Part shown: piece by piece, positions 27,423-32,678 of the stretch
Numbering within the stretch: the stretch's first letter is position 1
Layout of the letters: the number at the start of each line of letters is the position of its first letter
Notes under the pieces: model-generated
Database searches by the model: none
The model's input: only the letters and a program-made list of their open reading frames with translations
Told to the model about the DNA's origin: nothing
IMG/VR virus record: IMGVR_UViG_3300009154_000160
Location: 1-32,678 of that record
Length of the DNA: 32,678 nucleotides
Strand: one strand, 5' to 3'
Source: a virus
Position numbers and translations under genes: made by a program

Positions 27423-27767
27423 ATGAACTACGAACAAACTTGGAAAGCTACAGCAACACAGCTTGCATCTGAATCACCACTAAAATTTGGGTGGTTGCTA
27501 GATGGCACTTATATTGGAATTGGATCAACCGCAATACACATCATATTCCCTGCTACATTGCGAGATCAAGAAAGGACACTTTTCTTCCCTCAATTGAAAA
27601 AGAAGATTGAAGAAAGATTTAAATCGTTTGGTCACACAATGCATTTTGAACCTTGTTATTCTGATGATGAAGGAGGGGATATTCCTTTCAAATATTCACC
27701 AATAAGGCTTTCAGAGCGGATTGACTACCTTGAAAAGTGCATCGTATCTCTAAACAACCTTTTGTAA
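27423..27767 (+). CDS. Unknown protein in AT-richer insert
   Basis: This 114-residue protein starts at ATG 27423, one base after the ERF stop; an upstream TTG at 27399 would fall inside ERF. It has an alpha/beta look (WLLDGTYIGIGSTAIHIIFP; LFFPQLKKKIEERFKSFGHT) and contains DDEGGDIPF, then a C-terminal helix. I do not recognise the family. The DNA is richer in A and T than ERF and lies between two copies of a 19-base repeat. Confidence 0.55.
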   Translation: MNYEQTWKATATQLASESPLKFGWLLDGTYIGIGSTAIHIIFPATLRDQERTLFFPQLKKKIEERFKSFGHTMHFEPCYSDDEGGDIPFKYSPIRLSERIDYLEKCIVSLNNLL

Positions 27768-27784
27768 TAAAAGCATCTAATCCT

Positions 27785-27811
27785 ATGAACGAGTTCAGCC
27801 TTAACAAATAA
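27785..27811 (+). other. 8-codon ORF matching the end of ERF
   Basis: ATGAACGAGTTCAGCCTTAACAAATAA reads MNEFSLNK and a stop; ERF ends AFSLNK. Together with the exact repeat this looks like a leftover of ERF's end produced when the flanked gene was inserted or duplicated, or a tiny leader peptide for the next gene. I do not call it a protein. Confidence 0.3.
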
Positions 27812-27812
27812 T
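27794..27812 (+). repeat. Direct repeat, copy 2
   Basis: Exact 19-base copy of the ERF end sequence, followed by CATATG and the next gene start at 27816. Confidence 0.8.
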
Positions 27813-27815
27813 CAT

Positions 27816-28229
27816 ATGAATTCTTGCAATTATCAGATTCCAAAAGTTGCAAATATAACTCCTCATATGTTTATACAACAAAATGGAATAAAACTTAAAA
27901 TAAGTGGGCAACAAAAAGAAAATGGTGGGATTAGATATTGGGCTGAAATGCCAAATGTACGATACGAAGCAGCTTATGGAATTTTAATGACTCCCCATAC
28001 TGTCAAACCTTACAATTCTTGGGAAGAGGCAGCATGGAAATGCATTTTAGATTTATGTGGAAGAAAAATTTTCATTGGAGAAAGCGTAATTTTTCGTGTT
28101 TGTATTTCTTTGGCAAATCTTTTTCCATTACATTTGCATTTTAAATGTATTGAAGTTCCATTTTTTAAAAAGGGAGAATATAATTCAAAACAAATTGTAT
28201 TAATAAAAAATAAAAATCCTAATGAATAA
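27816..28229 (+). CDS. Unknown AT-rich protein
   Basis: This 137-residue protein starts after CAT at ATG 27816. It contains GGIRYWAEMPNVRYEAAYGI and NSWEEAAWKCILDLCGRKIF, an alternating strand-helix look, and ends with a Lys/Asn-rich tail (IKNKNPNE). The gene is clearly more A/T-rich than the recombination genes around it and uses different codons (ATT, AAA, TTT). No family recognised. Its end overlaps the next start by 8 bases. Confidence 0.55.
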   Translation: MNSCNYQIPKVANITPHMFIQQNGIKLKISGQQKENGGIRYWAEMPNVRYEAAYGILMTPHTVKPYNSWEEAAWKCILDLCGRKIFIGESVIFRVCISLANLFPLHLHFKCIEVPFFKKGEYNSKQIVLIKNKNPNE

Positions 28230-28440
28230 AGATATTCCTAAATTTTCAGAAAATATCATGGAAGGTGTTTTGCTTGGAGTTTCACAAGCCAGCGATGAAA
28301 TGCGTCAAAAGTTGCATATCATGGAAATCCAAAGAGATAGGGCAATAGAAATTGCTCTTGATTGCTTAAATGGAAGAATGGGAAAAGAAGAAATCCTAGC
28401 TCTTGCAGATTTGATTGAAGCTACAAATCCTAACAAATAA
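28222..28440 (+). CDS. Unknown small helical protein
   Basis: This 72-residue protein is mostly helical (MEGVLLGVSQASDEMRQKLH; RDRAIEIALDCLNGRMGKEE). It starts within the previous gene's end and belongs to the same AT-rich insert. No motif recognised. Confidence 0.5.
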   Translation: MNKDIPKFSENIMEGVLLGVSQASDEMRQKLHIMEIQRDRAIEIALDCLNGRMGKEEILALADLIEATNPNK

Positions 28441-28444
28441 ATAT

Positions 28445-28675
28445 ATGACAAAGACAAACAAAAAAGAACTTTTGGAAAATCTAAGAAGTCGTCTATTTGA
28501 TAAATATGAAATCGAAATGGTAAATATTTACAAAACCATGAGGGAAGATGATTTCACGAAAGAACTTTTGGCAATGGGCATAATCACTCCTGAAGAATGG
28601 GTAGATACAATGGATGATGCTTTTTCTAATCTTTGGGAGTTCATTTCAACACATACAGACACATATGACATCTGA
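28445..28675 (+). CDS. Unknown small acidic helical protein
   Basis: This 76-residue protein starts at ATG 28445 (MTKTNKKELLENLRSRLFDK); the frame opens earlier only from a TTG. It is acidic at the C-terminal half (TPEEWVDTMDDAFSNLWEFI). It is the last gene of the AT-rich insert and overlaps the nuclease start by 11 bases. No family recognised. Confidence 0.5.
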   Translation: MTKTNKKELLENLRSRLFDKYEIEMVNIYKTMREDDFTKELLAMGIITPEEWVDTMDDAFSNLWEFISTHTDTYDI

Positions 28676-29732
28676 CGAACGCGAAAACAAAATGTCCGGC
28701 AGTGCAATGGCGACATACGCCGACTGCGCCGGAAAGTTCCAACTAGAAATCACTTGCCCTCCTAGCGAGGGCGGGGCAGCGGCAGACATGGGTACTCGCA
28801 TCCATGCCTACCTTGCCGGAGAGAAGATCACCCTAAACGACGAGGAGCAGTCAATCGCTGATCGTTGTCAGGAAGAGTACGCAGAGATCCTTGAGACGCT
28901 TAATTTCGGAGAGCCGGATCATGTCACCATTGAGAAACGCCTATGGTACGGAGACATCTGGTCAGGCCAGATCGATCTGATCCTGCACTGGGGAGACAGG
29001 GTTCTGATCGTCGATTGGAAAACTGGCAGAGTCGGGACAGGGAACTCAGCCGCCGATAATATCCAACTCCGCGCCTATGCGGTTCTTGTCCGCAAGAATC
29101 TGAACATTAAGGAGGCATATGTCGCCATCGTACAGCCAATGGCGCAAAAGTACACAATTGCCCATTATGATGAGAATGACCTGATCGACGCTGAAAAGCA
29201 GATACAGGGCATCGTGGAGGCCGCAATGCATCCTGAAGCACAAAGGACACCAAGCGCATCGGCCTGTAAGTATTGCCGAGCCAAGGCTATCTGCCCAGAA
29301 GTCGGAGGAGTCGCATCAGAGCTGGCAGTATTTACACCAGCGCAGGTTCCGGCACTCAGCAACGAGGCAATAGCTGATTTCTTGGATAAATCCGATGTGG
29401 TTGAAGCGTTTATCGAAGCGATTCGCGACGAGGCCAAGACGAGACTCCTAAAGGGCGAGGAAATCGCAGGACGCAAACTGGCATCAGGCCGTACCAGCCG
29501 GAGCGTTGAAGACCCAGTAGAAGCATTTAAAGCCCTTGAACAGTACTTGACACCTAACGAGTTCACTTCTGCTTGCAAGGTTTCGATTCCGCAACTAGAA
29601 AAGATTTTTGCCACAGCCAATGACATGAAACCCGCAGAGGCGAAGGCCGCTCTTGGTAAATTGTTGGAGGATGTGCTAGTGACGAAGACTGGATCTGCCA
29701 TGATGGTACGATGCAAGAAAGAGGATAAGTAA
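28665..29732 (+). CDS. PD-(D/E)XK nuclease with Cys cluster (DUF2800/Cas4-like)
   Basis: This is a 355-residue protein from ATG 28665 (MTSDERENKMSGSAMATYAD); ATG 28692 (MSGSAMATYAD) is a second choice. D104 in SGQIDLILHW, D117-W-K119 in VLIVDWKTGR and Q134 in NIQLRAYAVL form the PD-(D/E)XK core. C21, C201, C204 and C210 (ACKYCRAKAIC) match the four-cysteine iron-sulfur layout of Cas4/AddB-like and DUF2800 nucleases. The GEEIAGRKLASGRTSR C-terminal part also fits DUF2800. It likely resects DNA ends for ERF, upstream. Its codon use returns to that of the core phage genes. Confidence 0.8.
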   Translation: MTSDERENKMSGSAMATYADCAGKFQLEITCPPSEGGAAADMGTRIHAYLAGEKITLNDEEQSIADRCQEEYAEILETLNFGEPDHVTIEKRLWYGDIWSGQIDLILHWGDRVLIVDWKTGRVGTGNSAADNIQLRAYAVLVRKNLNIKEAYVAIVQPMAQKYTIAHYDENDLIDAEKQIQGIVEAAMHPEAQRTPSASACKYCRAKAICPEVGGVASELAVFTPAQVPALSNEAIADFLDKSDVVEAFIEAIRDEAKTRLLKGEEIAGRKLASGRTSRSVEDPVEAFKALEQYLTPNEFTSACKVSIPQLEKIFATANDMKPAEAKAALGKLLEDVLVTKTGSAMMVRCKKEDK

Positions 29733-29752
29733 ACCAAAAACAAAACACACAT

Positions 29753-30040
29753 ATGTCTGATGAAATGACAGAGAAAGAGTTAGCTATTGTTTCTGCTATT
29801 GCGGCAGAAGCTGTTGATGCATTGCAAGTGGATGTTTTCCAAGCACAAGAAATTGTCGAGGATCGTATTCAGTTCCTTGTCGATGCTGAGTTGATCGAAG
29901 TCGAGGATGGTTCCGAAATGATTCGGACTATTCTTCATATCGCTCTTGATGCGTTGTTAGATACAGACGAAGAAGAGGATGAGTGCGGCGATTGCGACGA
30001 GTCAGACGAGGACGAGGATTGCGACGAGAGGGCTTACTAA
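29753..30040 (+). CDS. Acidic small protein, unknown
   Basis: This 95-residue, very acidic protein has a helical N-terminal part (EKELAIVSAIAAEAVDALQV; VFQAQEIVEDRIQFLVDAEL) and a tail of Asp/Glu with three Cys (DECGDCDESDEDEDCDE). The leader AACAAAACACACAT is CA-rich. Its stop overlaps the SSB-like gene's start (TAATG), so the two are probably made together. It may be an acidic partner or DNA mimic; unproven. Confidence 0.55.
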   Translation: MSDEMTEKELAIVSAIAAEAVDALQVDVFQAQEIVEDRIQFLVDAELIEVEDGSEMIRTILHIALDALLDTDEEEDECGDCDESDEDEDCDERAY

Positions 30041-30282
30041 TGCAATACGATAACAAAAATACAGGCGCAGCGTTCTTGAAAGAGAATGTCAACCCGAAGG
30101 CTCCAAAGTGGAGTGGCCCACTCAACGTGGATGGTAAGGATTATCAGGTTTCAATCTGGGAGAAGACTTCCAAGGGCGGACTGGATTTCCTTTCCCTAAA
30201 GGTTGAATTACCACGACCGAAGGGTGAGGGATACAAGCCTAAGCCAAAGTTCACGCCGGACGATTCTGATATCCCCTTCTAA
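30040..30282 (+). CDS. Small protein with SSB-like acidic tail (putative ssDNA-binding)
   Basis: This 80-residue protein starts by TAATG overlap at 30040. Residues 1-55 (KNTGAAFLKE, WSGPLNVDGKDYQVSIWEKT, LDFLSLKVELP) resemble the small beta-barrel phage proteins often annotated as DUF736-like or OB-fold. The last nine residues PDDSDIPF match the acidic, aromatic-ended tip that bacterial SSB proteins use to recruit repair proteins. Among ERF, exonuclease and RusA genes this suggests a compact phage ssDNA-binding protein. Binding has not been shown. Confidence 0.6.
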   Translation: MQYDNKNTGAAFLKENVNPKAPKWSGPLNVDGKDYQVSIWEKTSKGGLDFLSLKVELPRPKGEGYKPKPKFTPDDSDIPF

Positions 30283-30284
30283 AG

Positions 30285-30479
30285 ATGAGCGCAGTAGTTT
30301 CCAAAAAGGGTCTAAAGCCTACTGATCAATTCGTCTGCGATGATTGCGGTGACATCATAACTGCTCACAGCATCATGGACGGCGAGATGGTCTACTATGT
30401 CAAAGAGGATCGTAGCAATCCGCACAATAGCAAGTATCGTTGTGCGGCTTGTACCGATGACCGATGGATTAACTACTAG
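30285..30479 (+). CDS. Zinc-ribbon-like small protein
   Basis: This 64-residue protein has CxxC at residues 18-21 (VCDDCGD) and again at 53-56 (RCAACTDD), about 32 residues apart, as in a zinc ribbon. It starts two bases after the SSB-like gene. It may bind nucleic acid or a protein partner in replication. No further identification. Confidence 0.6.
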   Translation: MSAVVSKKGLKPTDQFVCDDCGDIITAHSIMDGEMVYYVKEDRSNPHNSKYRCAACTDDRWINY

Positions 30480-30485
30480 GATATC

Positions 30486-30938
30486 ATGACCTCTATCTCC
30501 TTTGTAATCCCAACAGAGCCTAAGTCGCTTCAAAACAGCGGTCGCAAGGTAATGTGCAAAGGGGGTAGAGCGATATTCTACAAATCACAAGACGCTAAGT
30601 CATGGATAAAGGTTGTTGGATTTTATTCCAATCCCCATGTTCCTGCTCAATATATTCAAGGCCCAATCAGCCTATCGCTCACGTTCGTTATGAAGCGTCC
30701 AGTAGCACTCAATGGAAAGAAGTTCAATCAAGGCAGAATCCCATTTGATAAACGACCCGACACGGATAATCTTTGTAAAGGGTTTACCGATGCGCTAGTT
30801 GGTTATTGGATGGATGACAGCCAAATAACAGAATTGCACGCAAGTAAGTGGTATGCAGCAAAGGGTGAGATGCCCAAGATAGAAGTAACAATCAAACAAA
30901 TAAATACATCAAATGAAAATCCCATTCACTCAGTCTGA
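30486..30938 (+). CDS. rusA: RusA-type Holliday junction resolvase
   Basis: This 150-residue protein has the RusA catalytic block KRPDTDNLCKGFTDALVG with D92, D94, K98, and a further acidic pair D110-D111 in WMDDSQI, in the order expected for the four-way junction resolvase. RusA cuts Holliday junctions symmetrically and works as a dimer. It completes the ERF/nuclease/SSB-like recombination set. Its end overlaps the next gene by 26 bases. Confidence 0.9.
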   Translation: MTSISFVIPTEPKSLQNSGRKVMCKGGRAIFYKSQDAKSWIKVVGFYSNPHVPAQYIQGPISLSLTFVMKRPVALNGKKFNQGRIPFDKRPDTDNLCKGFTDALVGYWMDDSQITELHASKWYAAKGEMPKIEVTIKQINTSNENPIHSV

Positions 30939-31266
30939 GCTGGTATTCCAGCCAATCAAGCCGGAGCCACCAGATAGCCGCATCTATAAGCGGTTTGAGA
31001 AGTTCCATGCAGAAAATCCAGAGGTCTACAATAACCTTGTGCGATTAGCTCGCGAGTTTCGCCGTAAAGGATCAAACCATAATCGTAAGCTAGGTATCGC
31101 CATGATGTACGAGGTTCTCAGGTGGAACTACTACATGACTGTTGATGCTGGCGATGAAGAGTACAAGCTCTCTAATGATTTTCGTGCGCCATACGCACGC
31201 CTTATTATGGATCAGGAACCTGATCTGCAAGACGCATTCAATATCCGTTGCTCAGTAGTTGATTAA
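30913..31266 (+). CDS. Conserved phage protein of unknown function
   Basis: This 117-residue protein contains IYKRFEKFHAENPEVYNNLV, an Arg-rich turn (AREFRRKGSN), IAMMYEVLRWNYYMTV and FRAPYARLIMDQEPDL. I recognise this order from phage proteins of unknown function near replication genes. It overlaps the end of rusA. Likely helical, perhaps a DNA-associated protein. Confidence 0.7.
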   Translation: MKIPFTQSELVFQPIKPEPPDSRIYKRFEKFHAENPEVYNNLVRLAREFRRKGSNHNRKLGIAMMYEVLRWNYYMTVDAGDEEYKLSNDFRAPYARLIMDQEPDLQDAFNIRCSVVD

Positions 31267-31267
31267 T

Positions 31268-31423
31268 ATGAAAACAAACATACGCAAGAAATGCACGATC
31301 AAGTTGAAGGATGGCAGGTGCTTCAAGGGATTCATCATTGGAAATGCCGGAAATCATAAATTGGCAGTAACAAGTAAAGAATACGGAGACATGATCGTAG
31401 ACTCACGCGAAGTAAAAAACTAA
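31268..31423 (+). CDS. 51-aa basic ORF
   Basis: ATG 31268 follows the previous stop by one base; TAA is at 31421-31423. The product has MKTNIRKKCTIKLKDGRCFK and ends MIVDSREVKN. It looks like a small beta-rich protein. The codon pattern and packing support it. Function unknown. Confidence 0.5.
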   Translation: MKTNIRKKCTIKLKDGRCFKGFIIGNAGNHKLAVTSKEYGDMIVDSREVKN

Positions 31424-31432
31424 CCCATAAAC

Positions 31433-31627
31433 ATGAAACCTAACGAAGCATTCACAAATTGGTACGCCACAGAAGGCGTAAGGACTCCAGCATACCCTGT
31501 AGAGGGAGAGACATCACTACATGAGGAGTACGCACGCATTGCGTTCCAAGGTGGCTACAAGGCCGCTATCGACTATTGCGCGGCAGTTGTTGACAAGGTC
31601 GGCACTGAGCTGGGGAAAACCCCTTGA
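31433..31627 (+). CDS. Unknown small protein
   Basis: This 64-residue protein (MKPNEAFTNWYATEGVRTPA; helical C-terminal IAFQGGYKAAIDYCAAVVDK) follows the CCCATAAAC leader. It has two neighbouring aromatic/Cys patches but no motif. Its TGA lies inside the TTGACG of a promoter-like site. No family recognised. Confidence 0.55.
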   Translation: MKPNEAFTNWYATEGVRTPAYPVEGETSLHEEYARIAFQGGYKAAIDYCAAVVDKVGTELGKTP

Positions 31628-31652
31628 CGAAGACTAGCTGAATCAGTAAATC
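31624..31652 (+). promoter_or_regulatory. Promoter-like sequence before the HNH leader
   Basis: TTGACG, 17-base spacer, TAAATC. It lacks the GTACCAAAGC operator of the early promoters and would transcribe the structured leader and the HNH gene. The -10 is weak. Confidence 0.35.
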
Positions 31653-31683
31653 TTTCGTAGGCCGTGAAAAGCCCATTAAACCA

Positions 31684-31770
31684 ATGAAAAACAATTTAAG
31701 CCTCAGTTTTCTTGCGAGCCGATTCATTGCGGCAATTTTCACCGTAGGAAGACTGGGGCTTGTTTGTTAA
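31684..31770 (+). CDS. 28-aa ORF in structured leader (doubtful)
   Basis: ATG 31684 to TAA 31768-31770 encodes MKNNLSLSFLASRFIAAIFT then VGRLGLVC, a partly hydrophobic peptide. The same bases form a long hairpin, so the coding reading may be incidental. Weak. Confidence 0.25.
   Translation: MKNNLSLSFLASRFIAAIFTVGRLGLVC
31701..31764 (+). other. Long-stem structured leader upstream of HNH
   Basis: AAGCCTCAGT pairs with ACTGGGGCTT (10 pairs, one G-U). An inner GCCG...CGGC stem is enclosed, and TGTTTGTT follows. It may be a terminator, an attenuator, or a structured RNA linked to the HNH gene. Not matched to a known RNA family by eye. Confidence 0.4.
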
Positions 31771-31774
31771 TACA

Positions 31775-32119
31775 ATGAAAAGAAAAATTATACCATCAAA
31801 GGTAAAAAAAATGATATGGTCAAAGTCTTGCGTAATATGCGGTCTATCTGGATTAACTCAAGTAGATCACATTATTCCAATAGCCAATGGAGGAATGGAT
31901 GATATAGAAAATCTTCAGCCACTCTGCAAGCAATGTAATAACAAAAAAAATTGTCACAAATCTAATGATGATTTGCTTGATTGCTATTTAGAAAACAGAG
32001 AAGCACATATAAGAAAACACGCATGGTATCTTTCAATGGTAAATAGAAATCATTGGGATGGGCCTGTAAAAGCAGTACACGATTTATTTTTGACTCGTTC
32101 TATGAAAGAGGCTTTTTAA
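31775..32119 (+). CDS. Small HNH endonuclease
   Basis: This 114-residue protein starts at ATG 31775. It has C19-x-x-C22, D31-H32 in VDHIIPIANGG, N46, and C51-x-x-C54 with N56, the zinc-finger HNH layout (two CxxC pairs around DH...N...N). The gene is A/T-rich compared with the DUF1376 gene next door, as expected of mobile nucleases. The C-terminal half (after about residue 70) is helical and may hold DNA contacts. It might also serve in packaging, but no terminase is near. Confidence 0.85.
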   Translation: MKRKIIPSKVKKMIWSKSCVICGLSGLTQVDHIIPIANGGMDDIENLQPLCKQCNNKKNCHKSNDDLLDCYLENREAHIRKHAWYLSMVNRNHWDGPVKAVHDLFLTRSMKEAF

Positions 32120-32120
32120 A

Positions 32121-32678
32121 ATGAACTTTTACCCATTTCATCTTGGAGATTATGTCAAAAAGACGGCACACTTGACTCCGACTGAAGACCTAATTTATCG
32201 CAGACTCATAGACCGCTATTATATGACAGAGGCTCCAATTCCTATGGATATAGAATGCGTTGCACGTCTGATTGGCATGAGAGATCATGTCAGTTTCGTA
32301 TCTGATATCTTATCTGAATTCTTTATGAAATCAGAGGATGGTTATCGTCACGAACGATGCGACGAGGAGATAGAAAAGTATCACAAAAAAGCCGATTCAG
32401 CACGAAAGGCTAACCAATTGCGGTGGTCATTTACAGAAGAAGGTTCTGAAGCGGATCTGAAATCAGATGCGAATCAGATCCTAACCAAGAACCATGAACC
32501 AAGAACCAGAACCAATAAAAAGAAGAAAGTAGAAGTTTCCCCTGAATTTCTTTCTTTCTGGTCTGCTTATCCAAAAAAGGTTGGCAGGGGAACAGCAGAG
32601 GCGGCATGGGCTAACGCTGAAATACCAGAACTTGAGGTGATCTTGAAGGCTCTCCACAAGGCAAAGCAGTCGCCGGAT
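32121..32678 (+). CDS. DUF1376-family replication-associated protein (3' end missing)
   Basis: This gene is open from ATG 32121 (one base after the HNH stop) to the right edge; 186 codons are visible with no stop. The start FYPFHLGDYVKKTAHLTPTE, IYRRLIDRYYMTEAPIP and VARLIGM is typical of DUF1376 (YdaU-like), a domain found at phage replication loci, usually next to helicase or loader genes. A low-complexity charged linker (HEPRTRTNKKKKVE) follows, then FLSFWSAYPKKVGRGTAEAA, a common second part of such proteins. It may load replication proteins at the phage origin; the missing end limits the call. Confidence 0.8.
   Translation, partial: MNFYPFHLGDYVKKTAHLTPTEDLIYRRLIDRYYMTEAPIPMDIECVARLIGMRDHVSFVSDILSEFFMKSEDGYRHERCDEEIEKYHKKADSARKANQLRWSFTEEGSEADLKSDANQILTKNHEPRTRTNKKKKVEVSPEFLSFWSAYPKKVGRGTAEAAWANAEIPELEVILKALHKAKQSPD

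Noticed and set aside
32485-32530. Direct repeat of AACCA/AGAACCA units in the DUF1376 gene
   Set aside because: It encodes the usual low-complexity charged linker of these proteins and is best explained by codon use.

Overview
The window looks like about 33 kb of a tailed-phage genome, most likely a podovirus. Every gene I can support lies on the + strand, packed tightly with many TAATG or ATGA stop/start overlaps. It is cut at both ends: a virion protein runs off the left edge and a DUF1376-type replication protein off the right. I see no tRNA, rRNA, CRISPR array, integrase, repressor, terminase, portal, major capsid or lysis gene. The host cannot be named. Start codons lack Shine-Dalgarno sequences and follow A-rich or CA-repeat leaders, which suggests a host that does not rely on strong Shine-Dalgarno pairing (Bacteroidota and Verrucomicrobiota-like lineages are examples; this is inference).

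Region 1 (1-18079) is the virion module. It holds a neck/tail adaptor-like protein (1-882), a tail nozzle-like protein (882-3020), a beta-solenoid fibre/spike (3008-3862), and a 27-residue ORF that copies the fibre's N-terminus (3864-3947). Next comes a run of Ala/Gln/Gly-rich putative internal virion proteins, four of which start Met-Gly-Gly. A PP-loop PAPS-reductase-like enzyme and a YkgJ-type cysteine-cluster protein (5247-6373) are inserted among them. The module ends with a 664-aa internal protein and a 2746-aa polyvalent protein (9839-18079). That protein carries an HExxH site, a phage 'large polyvalent protein' module and an ADP-ribosyltransferase-like domain, with five copies of an [I]-x-F-[M/L]-P-[S/A] motif between modules. 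By position it is the likely ejected (T7 gp16-like) protein.

Region 2 (18081-21166) is a short middle block: two tiny proteins, an ATP-grasp-like enzyme, an HNH endonuclease, and an unusual protein joining an HExxE phage domain to an Erv1/Alr-like segment.

Region 3 (21167-26785) is an early-type block of about 25 very small genes, most of unknown function. It includes a small HExxH zincin-like protein, Cys-rich proteins and small membrane proteins. Six copies of a GTACCAAAGCSGC-type half palindrome occur here, mostly inside sigma70-like promoter spacers. Several starts are preceded by (CA)n leaders. Together they look like a phage regulon with its own operator and leader style.

Region 4 (26786-32678) is recombination and replication: ERF single-strand annealing protein, an AT-rich insert of four unknown genes, a DUF2800-like PD-(D/E)XK nuclease with a Cys cluster, a small protein with an SSB-like DIPF tail, a zinc ribbon, RusA resolvase, a conserved phage protein, small ORFs, a second HNH endonuclease behind a structured leader, and the DUF1376 protein. 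ERF, nuclease, SSB-like protein and RusA form a plausible recombination set. Identifications rest on reading motifs by eye; no database search was possible.
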